Positions 17,073 to 23,819 of a DNA stretch of 64,000 bases are shown here, one piece after another (the first letter of the stretch is position 1; every line of letters begins with the position of its first letter). The translations under genes were made by a program, and so were the position numbers. Source of the stretch: Chloroflexota bacterium (GTDB lineage: Bacteria; Chloroflexota; Anaerolineae; Aggregatilineales; Phototrophicaceae); the NCBI GenBank assembly GCA_020161935.1, contig JAIUNI010000001.1:558001-622000 (forward strand). Direction: 5' to 3'. The notes below the pieces were generated by a model, which saw only the letters and a list, made by a program, of their open reading frames with translations, had not been told where the DNA came from and did not search any database.

Positions 17073-18122
17073 ATGGTTGTTACCCGCGTATTTAATGTAT
17101 CGCCCACTTCACCAGAGCTTGAGCCTATTCAAGCGGCTGCGGATGTTTTACGGGCGGGTGGTTTGGTCGCGTTCCCGACTGAAACGGTGTACGGTCTAGG
17201 GGCGAACGCGCTCGACAGTGAGGCGGTTGGTCGGATTTTTACGGCGAAAGGGCGACCTGCATCTGACCCGATTATCCTTCACCTCTACCAAATGGCTCAG
17301 TTAGAACTGGTTGCCCAAGATATTCCTGACTTTGCTTATGAACTCGCTGGTCAATTTTGGCCGGGGCCACTTACGTTGATTTTAAGCCGACACCCGAACG
17401 TTCCGGCTAATGTTTCTGCTGGAATGCCGACTGTAGCGGTCAGAATGCCTTCGCATCCGGTGGCAGTTGCGTTGTTAAAGGCTACTAACCTGCCGGTGGC
17501 TGCGCCGAGCGCAAACCGATTTGCACGACCGAGCGCGACCTCGGCTGACCATGTTCGGCAAGACCTTGATGGGCGGATTGATATTATCCTTGATGGAGGG
17601 GCGGCAGTCATCGGTGTTGAGTCGACCATCCTTGATTTAACGAAAGAACAAGCGGTTGTTTTACGACCCGGTGGTGTTCCGTTAGAAGCGTTACAAGACC
17701 TGATTCCTAATCTACAGGTTGTATCAAAACTTTTACGGGAAGATGAGCAAGGGATTGAAGCGCCGGGGATGCTGTATAGGCATTATTCGCCACGGGCTGA
17801 ACTGCGGTTGTTCGACGGCGAGAATGCGGTGCTGATTCCGGCGATGCGTGAGGACGCGATCAAACAGGCAGGGCTGGGTAAGAAGGTTGGAATGCTGTTG
17901 CCGCATGATGAAAGTCATTTAGTTGATGGTTTGGACATCAACGTGGTGGATTTGGGAACGACTGAGGCGGAGATTAGCCACCGCCTTTTTGATGCGATGC
18001 GGCAGCTTGACGGAGCAGGGGTGGATGTCATTCTGGTACATGGGTTCTCCCGTACAGGATTAGGGTTAGCCTTGTGGGATCGACTGCTGCGGGCGGCTGA
18101 AGGGCGCGTGATTTCGGTATAA
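17073..18122 (+). CDS. Threonylcarbamoyl-AMP synthase (Sua5 type)
   Basis: The 349-residue protein has an N-terminal YrdC domain (AADVLRAGGLVAFPTETVYGLGANA, KGRPASDPIILHL, PVAAPSANRFARPSAT). A C-terminal Sua5 domain starts near APGMLYRHYSPRAELRL. It makes threonylcarbamoyl-AMP from Thr, bicarbonate and ATP for the t6A modification of ANN-decoding tRNAs. The start is uncertain: AAGGAAG (17054-17060) could serve TTG 17061, TTG 17067 or ATG 17073, all in frame. The TTG at 17061 would overlap the preceding stop. Other t6A genes (tsaB, tsaD, tsaE) are not in the window. Confidence 0.93.
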   Translation: MVVTRVFNVSPTSPELEPIQAAADVLRAGGLVAFPTETVYGLGANALDSEAVGRIFTAKGRPASDPIILHLYQMAQLELVAQDIPDFAYELAGQFWPGPLTLILSRHPNVPANVSAGMPTVAVRMPSHPVAVALLKATNLPVAAPSANRFARPSATSADHVRQDLDGRIDIILDGGAAVIGVESTILDLTKEQAVVLRPGGVPLEALQDLIPNLQVVSKLLREDEQGIEAPGMLYRHYSPRAELRLFDGENAVLIPAMREDAIKQAGLGKKVGMLLPHDESHLVDGLDINVVDLGTTEAEISHRLFDAMRQLDGAGVDVILVHGFSRTGLGLALWDRLLRAAEGRVISV

Positions 18123-18142
18123 AAGTAGCGACGAGGTTGAAA

Positions 18143-18499
18143 ATGGATGTTGAAACTTTAAAAGATTATGCACTCTCAAAACCGTCTACGACCTCTGACT
18201 TTCCCTTTGACGAGGAAACGTTGGTTATCCGGGTGATGGGTAAGATATTCGCGTTGATGTCGCTCAATGACTCTCCGTCTCGTGTTAATCTCAAATGTGA
18301 TCCGGTATGGGCGGAAGTGCTGCGTCAGAGTTATGCGGCTATCACGGCGGGATACCATATGAACAAGCGTCATTGGAATACGATTTTGTTTGATGATACC
18401 GTTCCAGATGATGAAATCCTCGAAATGGTTGACCATGCGTATGAGCAGGTGGTCAAAGGGCTGCCCAAGAAAGACCGTGAACGACTGAAACAGTCGTGA
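18143..18499 (+). CDS. MmcQ/YjbR family protein
   Basis: The 118-residue protein has the CyaY-like MmcQ/YjbR pattern: an opening LKDYALSKPSTTSDFPF, a central VNLKCDPVWAEVLRQSY, and GYHMNKRHWNTILFDDTVPDDEI. Family members are small and often described as DNA-binding, with little functional data. ATG at 18143 is preferred over TTG 18137 because GAGG lies 6 nt before it. It follows the Sua5 gene by 20 bp and is probably the last gene of that operon, ahead of a repeat-filled gap. Confidence 0.9.
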   Translation: MDVETLKDYALSKPSTTSDFPFDEETLVIRVMGKIFALMSLNDSPSRVNLKCDPVWAEVLRQSYAAITAGYHMNKRHWNTILFDDTVPDDEILEMVDHAYEQVVKGLPKKDRERLKQS

Positions 18500-18540
18500 T
18501 GTTTGCTGACATTTCATTCTTCATTACATTCTGCAATATT

Positions 18541-18730
18541 TGCATATAATCCGCCGAATTGGCTGGCGAGAGCCTCCCGTGTATCCGCTGAATTGACATT
18601 TTTTGTCGGCGGCAGTGAGGGAGCTTGGCGCTGAAATGACACAAGTGCAGCGGATTGCTCTCTTGTAACCACCGCTGTGCAAATTTCGCAATTGCATAGC
18701 GGATGTGAGGGAGAATGCCGCCGGAAATAC
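18541..18730 (+). repeat. Hairpin-array repeat, copy B core
   Basis: This 190-bp block opens ATAATCCGCCGAATTGGC and closes GAGGGAGAATGCCGCCG. It aligns along its length with copies A (reverse orientation) and C. Four diverged units end in GTGAGGGAG-like strings or their variants. It is followed after a few bases by a CCACAAAG repeat, as is copy C. Confidence 0.75.
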
Positions 18731-18734
18731 GATT

Positions 18735-18780
18735 TACCACAAAGGCACAAAGAACACAGAGCGAAAGTCGAATACAAATC
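18735..18780. repeat. CCACAAAG dispersed repeat, copy 2
   Basis: The block CCACAAAGGCACAAAGAACA continues with CAGAG. It is related to blocks at 5291, 21316 and 38926, and directly follows hairpin-array copy B. Confidence 0.6.
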
Positions 18781-18864
18781 GCTAAGAGCGCCAAGAAAGA
18801 TAGAGAACGGCAAAGACGTTGTTGATCAATGCGGTGGGCGAAAGTTCACCACTTTTTGATTCGG

Positions 18865-19035
18865 TCGAAATGTTCAAAATATTGCAATTATTGCAAAAGT
18901 TGCAGTTGCAACTGGTGATTATGTTGGCGGCTGTGAGCGAGCGATGTGCCGAAACTTCGCCCTAAAGGATTTCCTTCGGTCACAAAATTCTTCAATTTCT
19001 TCACTTTCGCAGTGCATTTTTGTGTCGGCGATGGC
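18865..19035 (+). repeat. Hairpin-array repeat, distal module next to copy B
   Basis: The block starts at GAAATGTTCAAAATATTGCA and ends near CTTCACTTTCGCAGTGC. It resembles the distal module of copy A (6671-6821, minus strand), where it is contiguous with the core. Here the core and distal parts are about 130 bp apart, with a CCACAAAG repeat between them. Confidence 0.55.
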
Positions 19036-19080
19036 GGCGACGACAAAACCGGTTTTTATGTCGGAAATGTCAGTGATAGA

Positions 19081-19158
19081 CCCCTCCGTCGCTGGCGCGA
19101 TACCGATCTGCTACCTTGCGACAAGCTCAGTCGCAGATCGCCCGTAAACGAGGGAGGA
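19081..19158. repeat. 78-bp palindromic repeat, copy 1
   Basis: This is one of two equal-length copies (other at 21375-21452) that differ at about seven positions. The inner stem is CGATCTGC / GCAGATCG here and CGACCTGC / GCAGGTCG in copy 2, a compensatory pair change. It lies in the gap 18500-19884, which otherwise holds low-complexity sequence rich in TTGGCAA-like strings and no credible gene. Confidence 0.75.
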
Positions 19159-19368
19159 AAATTACGCAAACCTTGGCAAAATTGGCAGCAAAGGCGGCAA
19201 TTTCAATTGGCAATCTCAATCCTAACGGGTGTCATTCTCGGTCAAACAATTGGCAATAATGGCAAAAATCGTGTTTTCAACCACCGCCGCCAAGATTGCC
19301 ATCCGTTTTATTTGCAGCGGCGGATGGGTGGGTCGCTGCTGCAATGTTTGCAGCAAAAGGCGGTCTTT

Positions 19369-19428
19369 AGTCGATAGTCGATAGTCGATAGTCGATAGTC
19401 GATAGTCTGTAGTCTACAGTCATTAGTC
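19369..19428. repeat. AGTCGAT heptamer tandem repeat
   Basis: Five perfect AGTCGAT units (19369-19403) are followed by three decayed units and a partial AGTC. There are no spacers, so it is not a CRISPR array. It is probably a replication-slippage tract. Confidence 0.9.
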
Positions 19429-19494
19429 AAAGACGAAGGCAAATCGCCAAGCACGCCGAGACGGATGTGGTTGTTAAGGTGCGGCGGACTTGCC

Positions 19495-19580
19495 CTCACC
19501 CCACGACGGTACGCTCGCAGGCTCGCTCCACCGTCAGCCCTCTCCCAACCGCTGAGTACAGCTAGGAGAGGGGAGAAAAT
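19495..19580. repeat. CCCTCACCCC/GGAGAGGGG dispersed intergenic repeat
   Basis: The block reads CCCTCACCCC, then CAGCCCTCTCCCAAC, then GGAGAGGGGAG. This is the general form of a dispersed palindromic intergenic element found in many bacteria. There is a single copy in the window. From 19581 to 19884 I see no gene. Confidence 0.55.
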
Positions 19581-19884
19581 ACAGGGATAGAATGTGTCCT
19601 ATGAACAGGATAGCAGAGTTGGGCGCGAAAAGGGCGAACATTTGTCAGAACATTTGGTCACTTTTAAGCGGTGTTGGTATTAACCGTTTTGAGGGAGCAG
19701 GAGTGTTAAGCAGGTTGGTGGATGGTTGGTAAAGGGTTTGTGGCACAAACGGAAAATAAACCTTGTTTATAAGATTCGAGGGTGTTTGCTATGGTGTGGT
19801 GGGGCATATTGGTATTATGCCCCAGATCAGGATTTGAAGGACGCAGGACGCTAGGTCCCTCTGGAATAGATTTGGTGTTGATGG

Positions 19885-21063
19885 TTAGGCGAGGACAGGT
19901 TGAGCTGAGGCGGGCTGCTGGATCAGCGACTTGACCACGGTTGCGAGCGTTTTGACAGTGTAGTCGATGTCCTGCGGCTTGGTTTGCACACCGACCGTTA
20001 GGCGGAGGGTGCAGGCAGCTAACTCACGGCTGTAGCCGAGGGCGAGCAGGACGCTCGACGGTTCGGGGCTGCCGGTCTTGCACGCGGAGGCGGCGCTGGC
20101 GGCAATCCCTTCGTCATCAAGCAGGTGGATGAGCGCACCACTTTGAATATTCTCGAACACAAAGCTGGCATGGGCGGGAAGGCGCTTGCTGCCGTGTCCG
20201 GTCAAGTGGGCGTTGGGGATGTTGGCGATGATGCTGCCGATGAGTTGATCGCGGACGGTTTTGTAATGAGCCGTGCGGGTTTCGAGTTCTTCGTAGGCGA
20301 GGCGCAAGGCTTCCGCCAAGCCGACGATGAGGGGGGTGTTCTGCGTGCCAGCACGCAGCCCACGTTCATGGCTGCCGCCTGTTTGGGCAGGCGTGACTTC
20401 GACACCATCACGGATATAGAGCGCACCGACACCTTTCGGGCCATAGAACTTGTGACCGGAGAGGCTCAACAGATCGACACCGAGTTCATTGACATCGAGC
20501 GAAAGCTGACCGGCAGCTTGTACCGCGTCGGTATGGAACAAGACACCGTTTTCGTGGGCGATGGAGGCCAATTCTTTGATCGGCTGAATAGTGCCGATCT
20601 CATTATTGGCGTACATGATGCTGGCGACTGTCGTTCCCGGTTTGCAGGCGGCGCGGAAGTCATCGGGATTGACGAAGCCGTACTGATCGACCGGGAGGAT
20701 GGTGCGCTCAAAGCCCTGCTGGGCGGCAAGCTGGTCAATCGTTTTACCGACCGCACCATGTTCTATAGGGCTGGTGATGAGGTGCGTGCCTTTGCCCTTC
20801 GTGTGGGCTGCCCATGCTGCGCCGCGAATAGCGAGATTGTCGCTTTCCGAGCCGCCGCTGGTGAAGATGATTTCTTTCGGCTTGCACTGTAGCACCGCAG
20901 CGATGGTTTCGCGGGCTTCTTCGATGGCATTTTCGGCATTGCGACCGAAGTAGTGGGCTGATGAAGCGTTCCCGTAAACTTCGGTGAAGTAGGGGATCAT
21001 GGCTTGCAGCACGCGCGGGTCAACCGGGGTGGTGGCTGAATGATCGAGGTAGATATTGGTCAT
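19885..21063 (-). CDS. Cysteine desulfurase (NifS/IscS family)
   Basis: The 392-residue PLP enzyme opens IYLDHSATTPVDPRVLQAM. The PLP lysine is K205 (SGHKFYGPKG). The persulfide cysteine is C328, in a longer loop SAASACKTGSPEPSSVL of the type seen in group I desulfurases. It takes sulfur from L-cysteine for Fe-S clusters or thio-cofactors. ATG 21063 is chosen over the longer frame to 21198, because that extension runs through the terminator and aptamer of a SAM-type riboswitch. No iscU, sufBCD or mnmA gene is adjacent. Confidence 0.95.
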   Translation of the reverse strand: MTNIYLDHSATTPVDPRVLQAMIPYFTEVYGNASSAHYFGRNAENAIEEARETIAAVLQCKPKEIIFTSGGSESDNLAIRGAAWAAHTKGKGTHLITSPIEHGAVGKTIDQLAAQQGFERTILPVDQYGFVNPDDFRAACKPGTTVASIMYANNEIGTIQPIKELASIAHENGVLFHTDAVQAAGQLSLDVNELGVDLLSLSGHKFYGPKGVGALYIRDGVEVTPAQTGGSHERGLRAGTQNTPLIVGLAEALRLAYEELETRTAHYKTVRDQLIGSIIANIPNAHLTGHGSKRLPAHASFVFENIQSGALIHLLDDEGIAASAASACKTGSPEPSSVLLALGYSRELAACTLRLTVGVQTKPQDIDYTVKTLATVVKSLIQQPASAQPVLA

Positions 21064-21087
21064 GGTACAGTCTCTTTCTTGGTGAAA

Positions 21088-21124
21088 TAAAAAGCGCTTC
21101 GTTGATTGCATCACAACGAGGCGC
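21088..21124 (-). terminator. Riboswitch expression-platform terminator before cysteine desulfurase
   Basis: On the minus strand, GCGC plus TCGTTG pair with CAACGA plus GCGC around an A-C mismatch, followed by TTTTT. It lies between the SAM-type aptamer and the start codon, so SAM could end transcription here. Confidence 0.8.
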
Positions 21125-21170
21125 AAGATAGTCACCACCGTCAAATTTGTTGCCACAGCCGAAACTGCGA

Positions 21171-21256
21171 CCACATCTCCACAACGGTGGATGGGCACCT
21201 TGGGTTGACTCCTAGGTTGCCGGACTCTGTTTCCAGAGCCTCTCTTGATGCATGTG
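21171..21256 (-). promoter_or_regulatory. SAM-I-superfamily riboswitch aptamer (shortened P2)
   Basis: The minus-strand RNA shows SAM-I core strings in order: AUCAAGAGAGG, CCGGCAACCU, AAGGUGC and GGAGAU. P1 can form between CACAU and AUGUG, P3 from ACCU/AGGU, and P4 from UCCAC/GUGGA. P2 is only a 7-bp hairpin capped by GAAA, so the usual kink-turn and pseudoknot loop are absent. A terminator follows before the desulfurase start. Assignment to SAM-I or SAM-I/IV needs a covariance model. Confidence 0.8.
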
Positions 21257-21260
21257 TAAT

Positions 21261-21289
21261 ACTTTAGTCAGTTGTGGTGGGTTTGTCAA
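21261..21289 (-). promoter_or_regulatory. Promoter for SAM riboswitch/cysteine desulfurase
   Basis: TTGACA (21289-21284) and TAAAGT (21266-21261) are 17 bp apart on the minus strand. The predicted start falls at about 21254, right at the aptamer P1. Confidence 0.65.
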
Positions 21290-21315
21290 GAACTGAATTC
21301 GAAGAGTGGGAAATT

Positions 21316-21343
21316 CCACCACAGAGGCACAGAGTACACAGAG
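21316..21343. repeat. CCACAGAG dispersed repeat, copy 3
   Basis: CCACCACAGAGGCACAGAGT runs on into ACACAGAG. It belongs to the CCACAAAG family at 5291, 18735 and 38926. It lies upstream of the desulfurase promoter. Confidence 0.6.
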
Positions 21344-21374
21344 ATTTTTCAATAATAATGATGCGAGTACAAAC

Positions 21375-21452
21375 CCCCTCCGTCGCTGACGCGACACCGA
21401 CCTGCTACCTTGCGACAAGCTCAGTCGCAGGTCGCCCGCAAGCAAGGGAGGA
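21375..21452. repeat. 78-bp palindromic repeat, copy 2
   Basis: The partner of 19081-19158, in the same orientation and of the same length, about 90% identical by eye. The inner stem keeps pairing through a T-A to C-G change. Confidence 0.75.
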
Positions 21453-21593
21453 CAAACATTTACTTGTTAGTGTCGCAATGGTTATTTGGAAATATTGAGG
21501 AATGCTGCGATTTTTCGTCAGAGTTGTCAAAACAAGCATATATGAACAACAGAATCTAAGTGATGCACTATAGCATTTGGATAAGTGTTTGAC

Positions 21594-21621
21594 TTGACAC
21601 GACTGCTCTTTGCGGTAAGGT
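21594..21621 (+). promoter_or_regulatory. Promoter for CoA-transferase alpha subunit
   Basis: TTGACA (21594-21599) and TAAGGT (21616-21621) are 16 bp apart, about 90 bp before the gene. A CCCTAC-type palindrome lies in the 5' untranslated region. Confidence 0.45.
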
Positions 21622-21629
21622 AGGAAGCA

Positions 21630-21652
21630 GATGAGGCACGCCTCATCCCTAC
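21630..21652. repeat. CCCTAC-type short palindrome
   Basis: An 8-bp perfect stem, GATGAGGC / GCCTCATC with a 2-nt loop, runs into CCTAC. It has the same design as 38683-38706. Confidence 0.6.
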
Positions 21653-21713
21653 ATTGAGAGATTGCACTTTCGAAGTGATTTTTAACTCGAAACTGATTAA
21701 GAGTATCTGGAAT

Positions 21714-22514
21714 ATGCACCAACAACTCTCGCTGGTTGAGGCGGCAAACCTCGTTCAAGATGGCATGACGATTGCGCTAGGGGGGATGACGGTTTACCGC
21801 CGTCCGGTGGCGTTTGTCCGAGCGCTGCTGCAACGTAATCCGCGACCGCGCAACCTGACACTGTTGTGCTTCACGGCGGGATATGAGGCGGATTTGCTGG
21901 TGGGGGCGGGATGTGTGGGAACGGTGCGGTCATGTTACTTCGGGCTGGAGTCATTCGGTTTTGCGCCGATGTTTACCGAGGCAGCACAAAAAGGCACGAT
22001 CAAAATTGTGGAGGAAACGGAAGCCAGCCTCGCGCTGGGTATCCGCGCGGGAATATCAGGTGTCGGTTTCATGCCATCTCACGCATGGGTCGGGACGGAT
22101 TTGCCGCGTTTACGACCGGATGTGAAAACGATTGTTGACCCGTATACGCAAGAGGAATTAATGGCATTCCCGGCGATTCACTGTGACATCGCGGTAATTC
22201 ACGGGTTAGAAGGTGACGCGCACGGGAACGTGCATATCAACAATAATGTGGGTGTCGATATGGAGTTGGTGTATCTGGCTGACAAGGTGATCTTTACCGT
22301 CGAGCAGATGGTTGAACAATCGGAACGCAGTTTGAATTCGCTGTTGATTCCGGCACCGGGGGCGGACATTATCGCTCCAGCGCCGCGCGGGGCATGGCCG
22401 ACAAGCTGCTACCCGCTGTATCCGGTAGGTGGTGGCGAGATCATGCGGTATGTGGATGCGTGTAATGCTGGACAATTTGATGCTTACGTAGAGGCATTTT
22501 TAAGCCAGCGTTAA
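21714..22514 (+). CDS. CoA-transferase family I, alpha subunit (IpdA/GctA-like)
   Basis: The 266-residue protein has the alpha-subunit features: LGGMTVYRRPVAFVRALL at the N-terminus, DLLVGAGCVGTVRSCYFGLESFG, FMPSHAWVGTDL with DPYTQEELMAFPAI, and a closing TVEQMV. It should pair with the beta subunit at 11792-12607, about 9 kb away. The start is ATG 21714, where family similarity begins; the longer frame from 21654 has no support. The beta subunit is cotranscribed with rtcB instead, so stoichiometric expression would need separate promoters. The substrate is unknown. Confidence 0.87.
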   Translation: MHQQLSLVEAANLVQDGMTIALGGMTVYRRPVAFVRALLQRNPRPRNLTLLCFTAGYEADLLVGAGCVGTVRSCYFGLESFGFAPMFTEAAQKGTIKIVEETEASLALGIRAGISGVGFMPSHAWVGTDLPRLRPDVKTIVDPYTQEELMAFPAIHCDIAVIHGLEGDAHGNVHINNNVGVDMELVYLADKVIFTVEQMVEQSERSLNSLLIPAPGADIIAPAPRGAWPTSCYPLYPVGGGEIMRYVDACNAGQFDAYVEAFLSQR

Positions 22515-22572
22515 AAGCGGTTCTAGAAAACATTTTTGATTTGTGATACCATGCTGGTTAATTGAATACTGT

Positions 22573-22666
22573 GTACAGGGGAGTCCGTGCAAGCGGGCTG
22601 AGAGGGTGCGTAACAACGCCGCACCGACCCTTAACCTGATCCGGTTCATGCCGGCGTAGGGAGTGC
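22573..22666 (+). promoter_or_regulatory. TPP riboswitch (THI element)
   Basis: The conserved strings are all present in order: ACAGGGGAGUCC, GGGCUGAGAGGGUGCG, ACCCUUAACCUGAUC, and GGUUCAUGCCGGCGUAGGGA. It precedes the thiBPQ-like transporter genes and is followed by an intrinsic terminator, so TPP is expected to stop transcription. Confidence 0.97.
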
Positions 22667-22685
22667 CTGATAGACCTTTCCAGTC

Positions 22686-22724
22686 AACCACCCTCTACAA
22701 CCTAAGCGTAGTGGGTGGTTTTTA
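22686..22724 (+). terminator. Terminator of the TPP riboswitch
   Basis: An 8-bp stem AACCACCC / GGGTGGTT encloses a 19-nt loop with an inner CTAC/GTAG pairing and is followed by a T-run. It lies between the aptamer and thiB. Confidence 0.88.
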
Positions 22725-22772
22725 TTTCAGGCTCCCATCTGAATTGTTTATCCATTTTGAAGGGAGAGTTTG

Positions 22773-23819
22773 ATGAAACGTGTACTGTTTAGCGTTCTGA
22801 TGTGTGTAATGGCGGTCGCGCCTGTGCTGGCGCAAGAGCCGACGACGATCACGCTTGTCACCCATGACTCATTCGCAGTGAGCGAAGACGTGTTGAACGC
22901 ATTCCAAGAAGAAACGGGTATTACCGTACAAATCCTCAAGAATGGGGACGCAGGTGCGATGGTCAACCAGTCGATCCTGACCAAAGATAATCCCTTAGGG
23001 GATGTGTTGTTTGGTATCGACAATACGTTCCTCGGACGCGGGTTAGAGGCGGACTTGTTCGAGCCGTATGAGTCGCCACTGGCGGCGGATATTCCAGACG
23101 CATTTAAGCTCGACCCCGAAAACCGTGTCACACCAGTTGATTACGGTGATGTGTGCTTAAACTACGACGTGCAATATTTTGAGGAAAGCGGTCTCGCTTT
23201 GCCCGAGTCGTTGGCTGACCTGACCAAGCCGGAATACAAGAGTTTGCTGGCGGTTGAAAACCCGACGAGTTCGTCGCCGGGGCTGGCGTTCTTGTTGGCG
23301 ACGATTCAGCAGTTCGGTGAGGAAGGGGAGTATACCTACCTCAACTACTGGCAAGATCTGGTTGCGAACGATGTGTATATCGCTGACGGGTGGAACGATG
23401 CCTACTATACCCAGTTCAGCGCGAGCAGCGGACAGGGTTCGCGCCCGCTGGTGGTGAGTTACGCCAGCAGCCCGCCGGTTGAGGTCTATTTCGCTGACCC
23501 GCAGCCGGAAACTGCTCCTACAGGCAGCATCATCGCGGACGGCACCTGCTTCCGACAAATTGAATTTGTCGGTATTCTGAAGGGGACAGCGAATTTAGAG
23601 GCGGCACAGCAGTTTGTGGACTTCATGGTGAGCCAGCCGTTCCAAGAAGATTTGCCGCTGCAAATGTTTGTGTTTCCGGTAAACCCTGAGGCGGAACTGC
23701 CGGACATCTTCACGAAATTCGCAGCCGTACCGGAAAATCCGGCTCTCGTCGATTTTGCGGAGATTAATACGAACCGCGAAAGTTGGTTGCAGGCATGGAC
23801 CGAAACCGTCCTCCGTTAG
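22773..23819 (+). CDS. thiB: Thiamine ABC transporter substrate-binding protein
   Basis: The 348-residue protein starts with a Sec signal peptide (cleavage after VLA, about residue 20; no lipobox). The ThiB-type iron/thiamine-binding fold follows: ITLVTHDSFAVSEDVLNAFQ, GDVLFGIDNTFLGRG, VDYGDVCLNYD and SYASSPPVEVYFADP. The TPP riboswitch upstream supports thiamine or a thiamine phosphate as ligand. AGGGAG is 6 nt before ATG 22773. It forms an operon with permease and ATPase genes that overlap one another. Some relatives bind a thiamine precursor rather than thiamine itself. Confidence 0.93.
   Translation: MKRVLFSVLMCVMAVAPVLAQEPTTITLVTHDSFAVSEDVLNAFQEETGITVQILKNGDAGAMVNQSILTKDNPLGDVLFGIDNTFLGRGLEADLFEPYESPLAADIPDAFKLDPENRVTPVDYGDVCLNYDVQYFEESGLALPESLADLTKPEYKSLLAVENPTSSSPGLAFLLATIQQFGEEGEYTYLNYWQDLVANDVYIADGWNDAYYTQFSASSGQGSRPLVVSYASSPPVEVYFADPQPETAPTGSIIADGTCFRQIEFVGILKGTANLEAAQQFVDFMVSQPFQEDLPLQMFVFPVNPEAELPDIFTKFAAVPENPALVDFAEINTNRESWLQAWTETVLR

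Noticed and set aside
18944..19377. Open frames of 67 and 143 codons
   Set aside because: They run through repeats and low-complexity sequence, lack start signals and show no protein-like pattern.
19369..19428. Possible CRISPR-like array
   Set aside because: The AGTCGAT units are contiguous heptamers without spacers, and no cas gene is in the window.
21064..21198. Longer start for cysteine desulfurase
   Set aside because: The extension translates the riboswitch terminator and aptamer region. NifS-family proteins begin near IYLDHSATTP.
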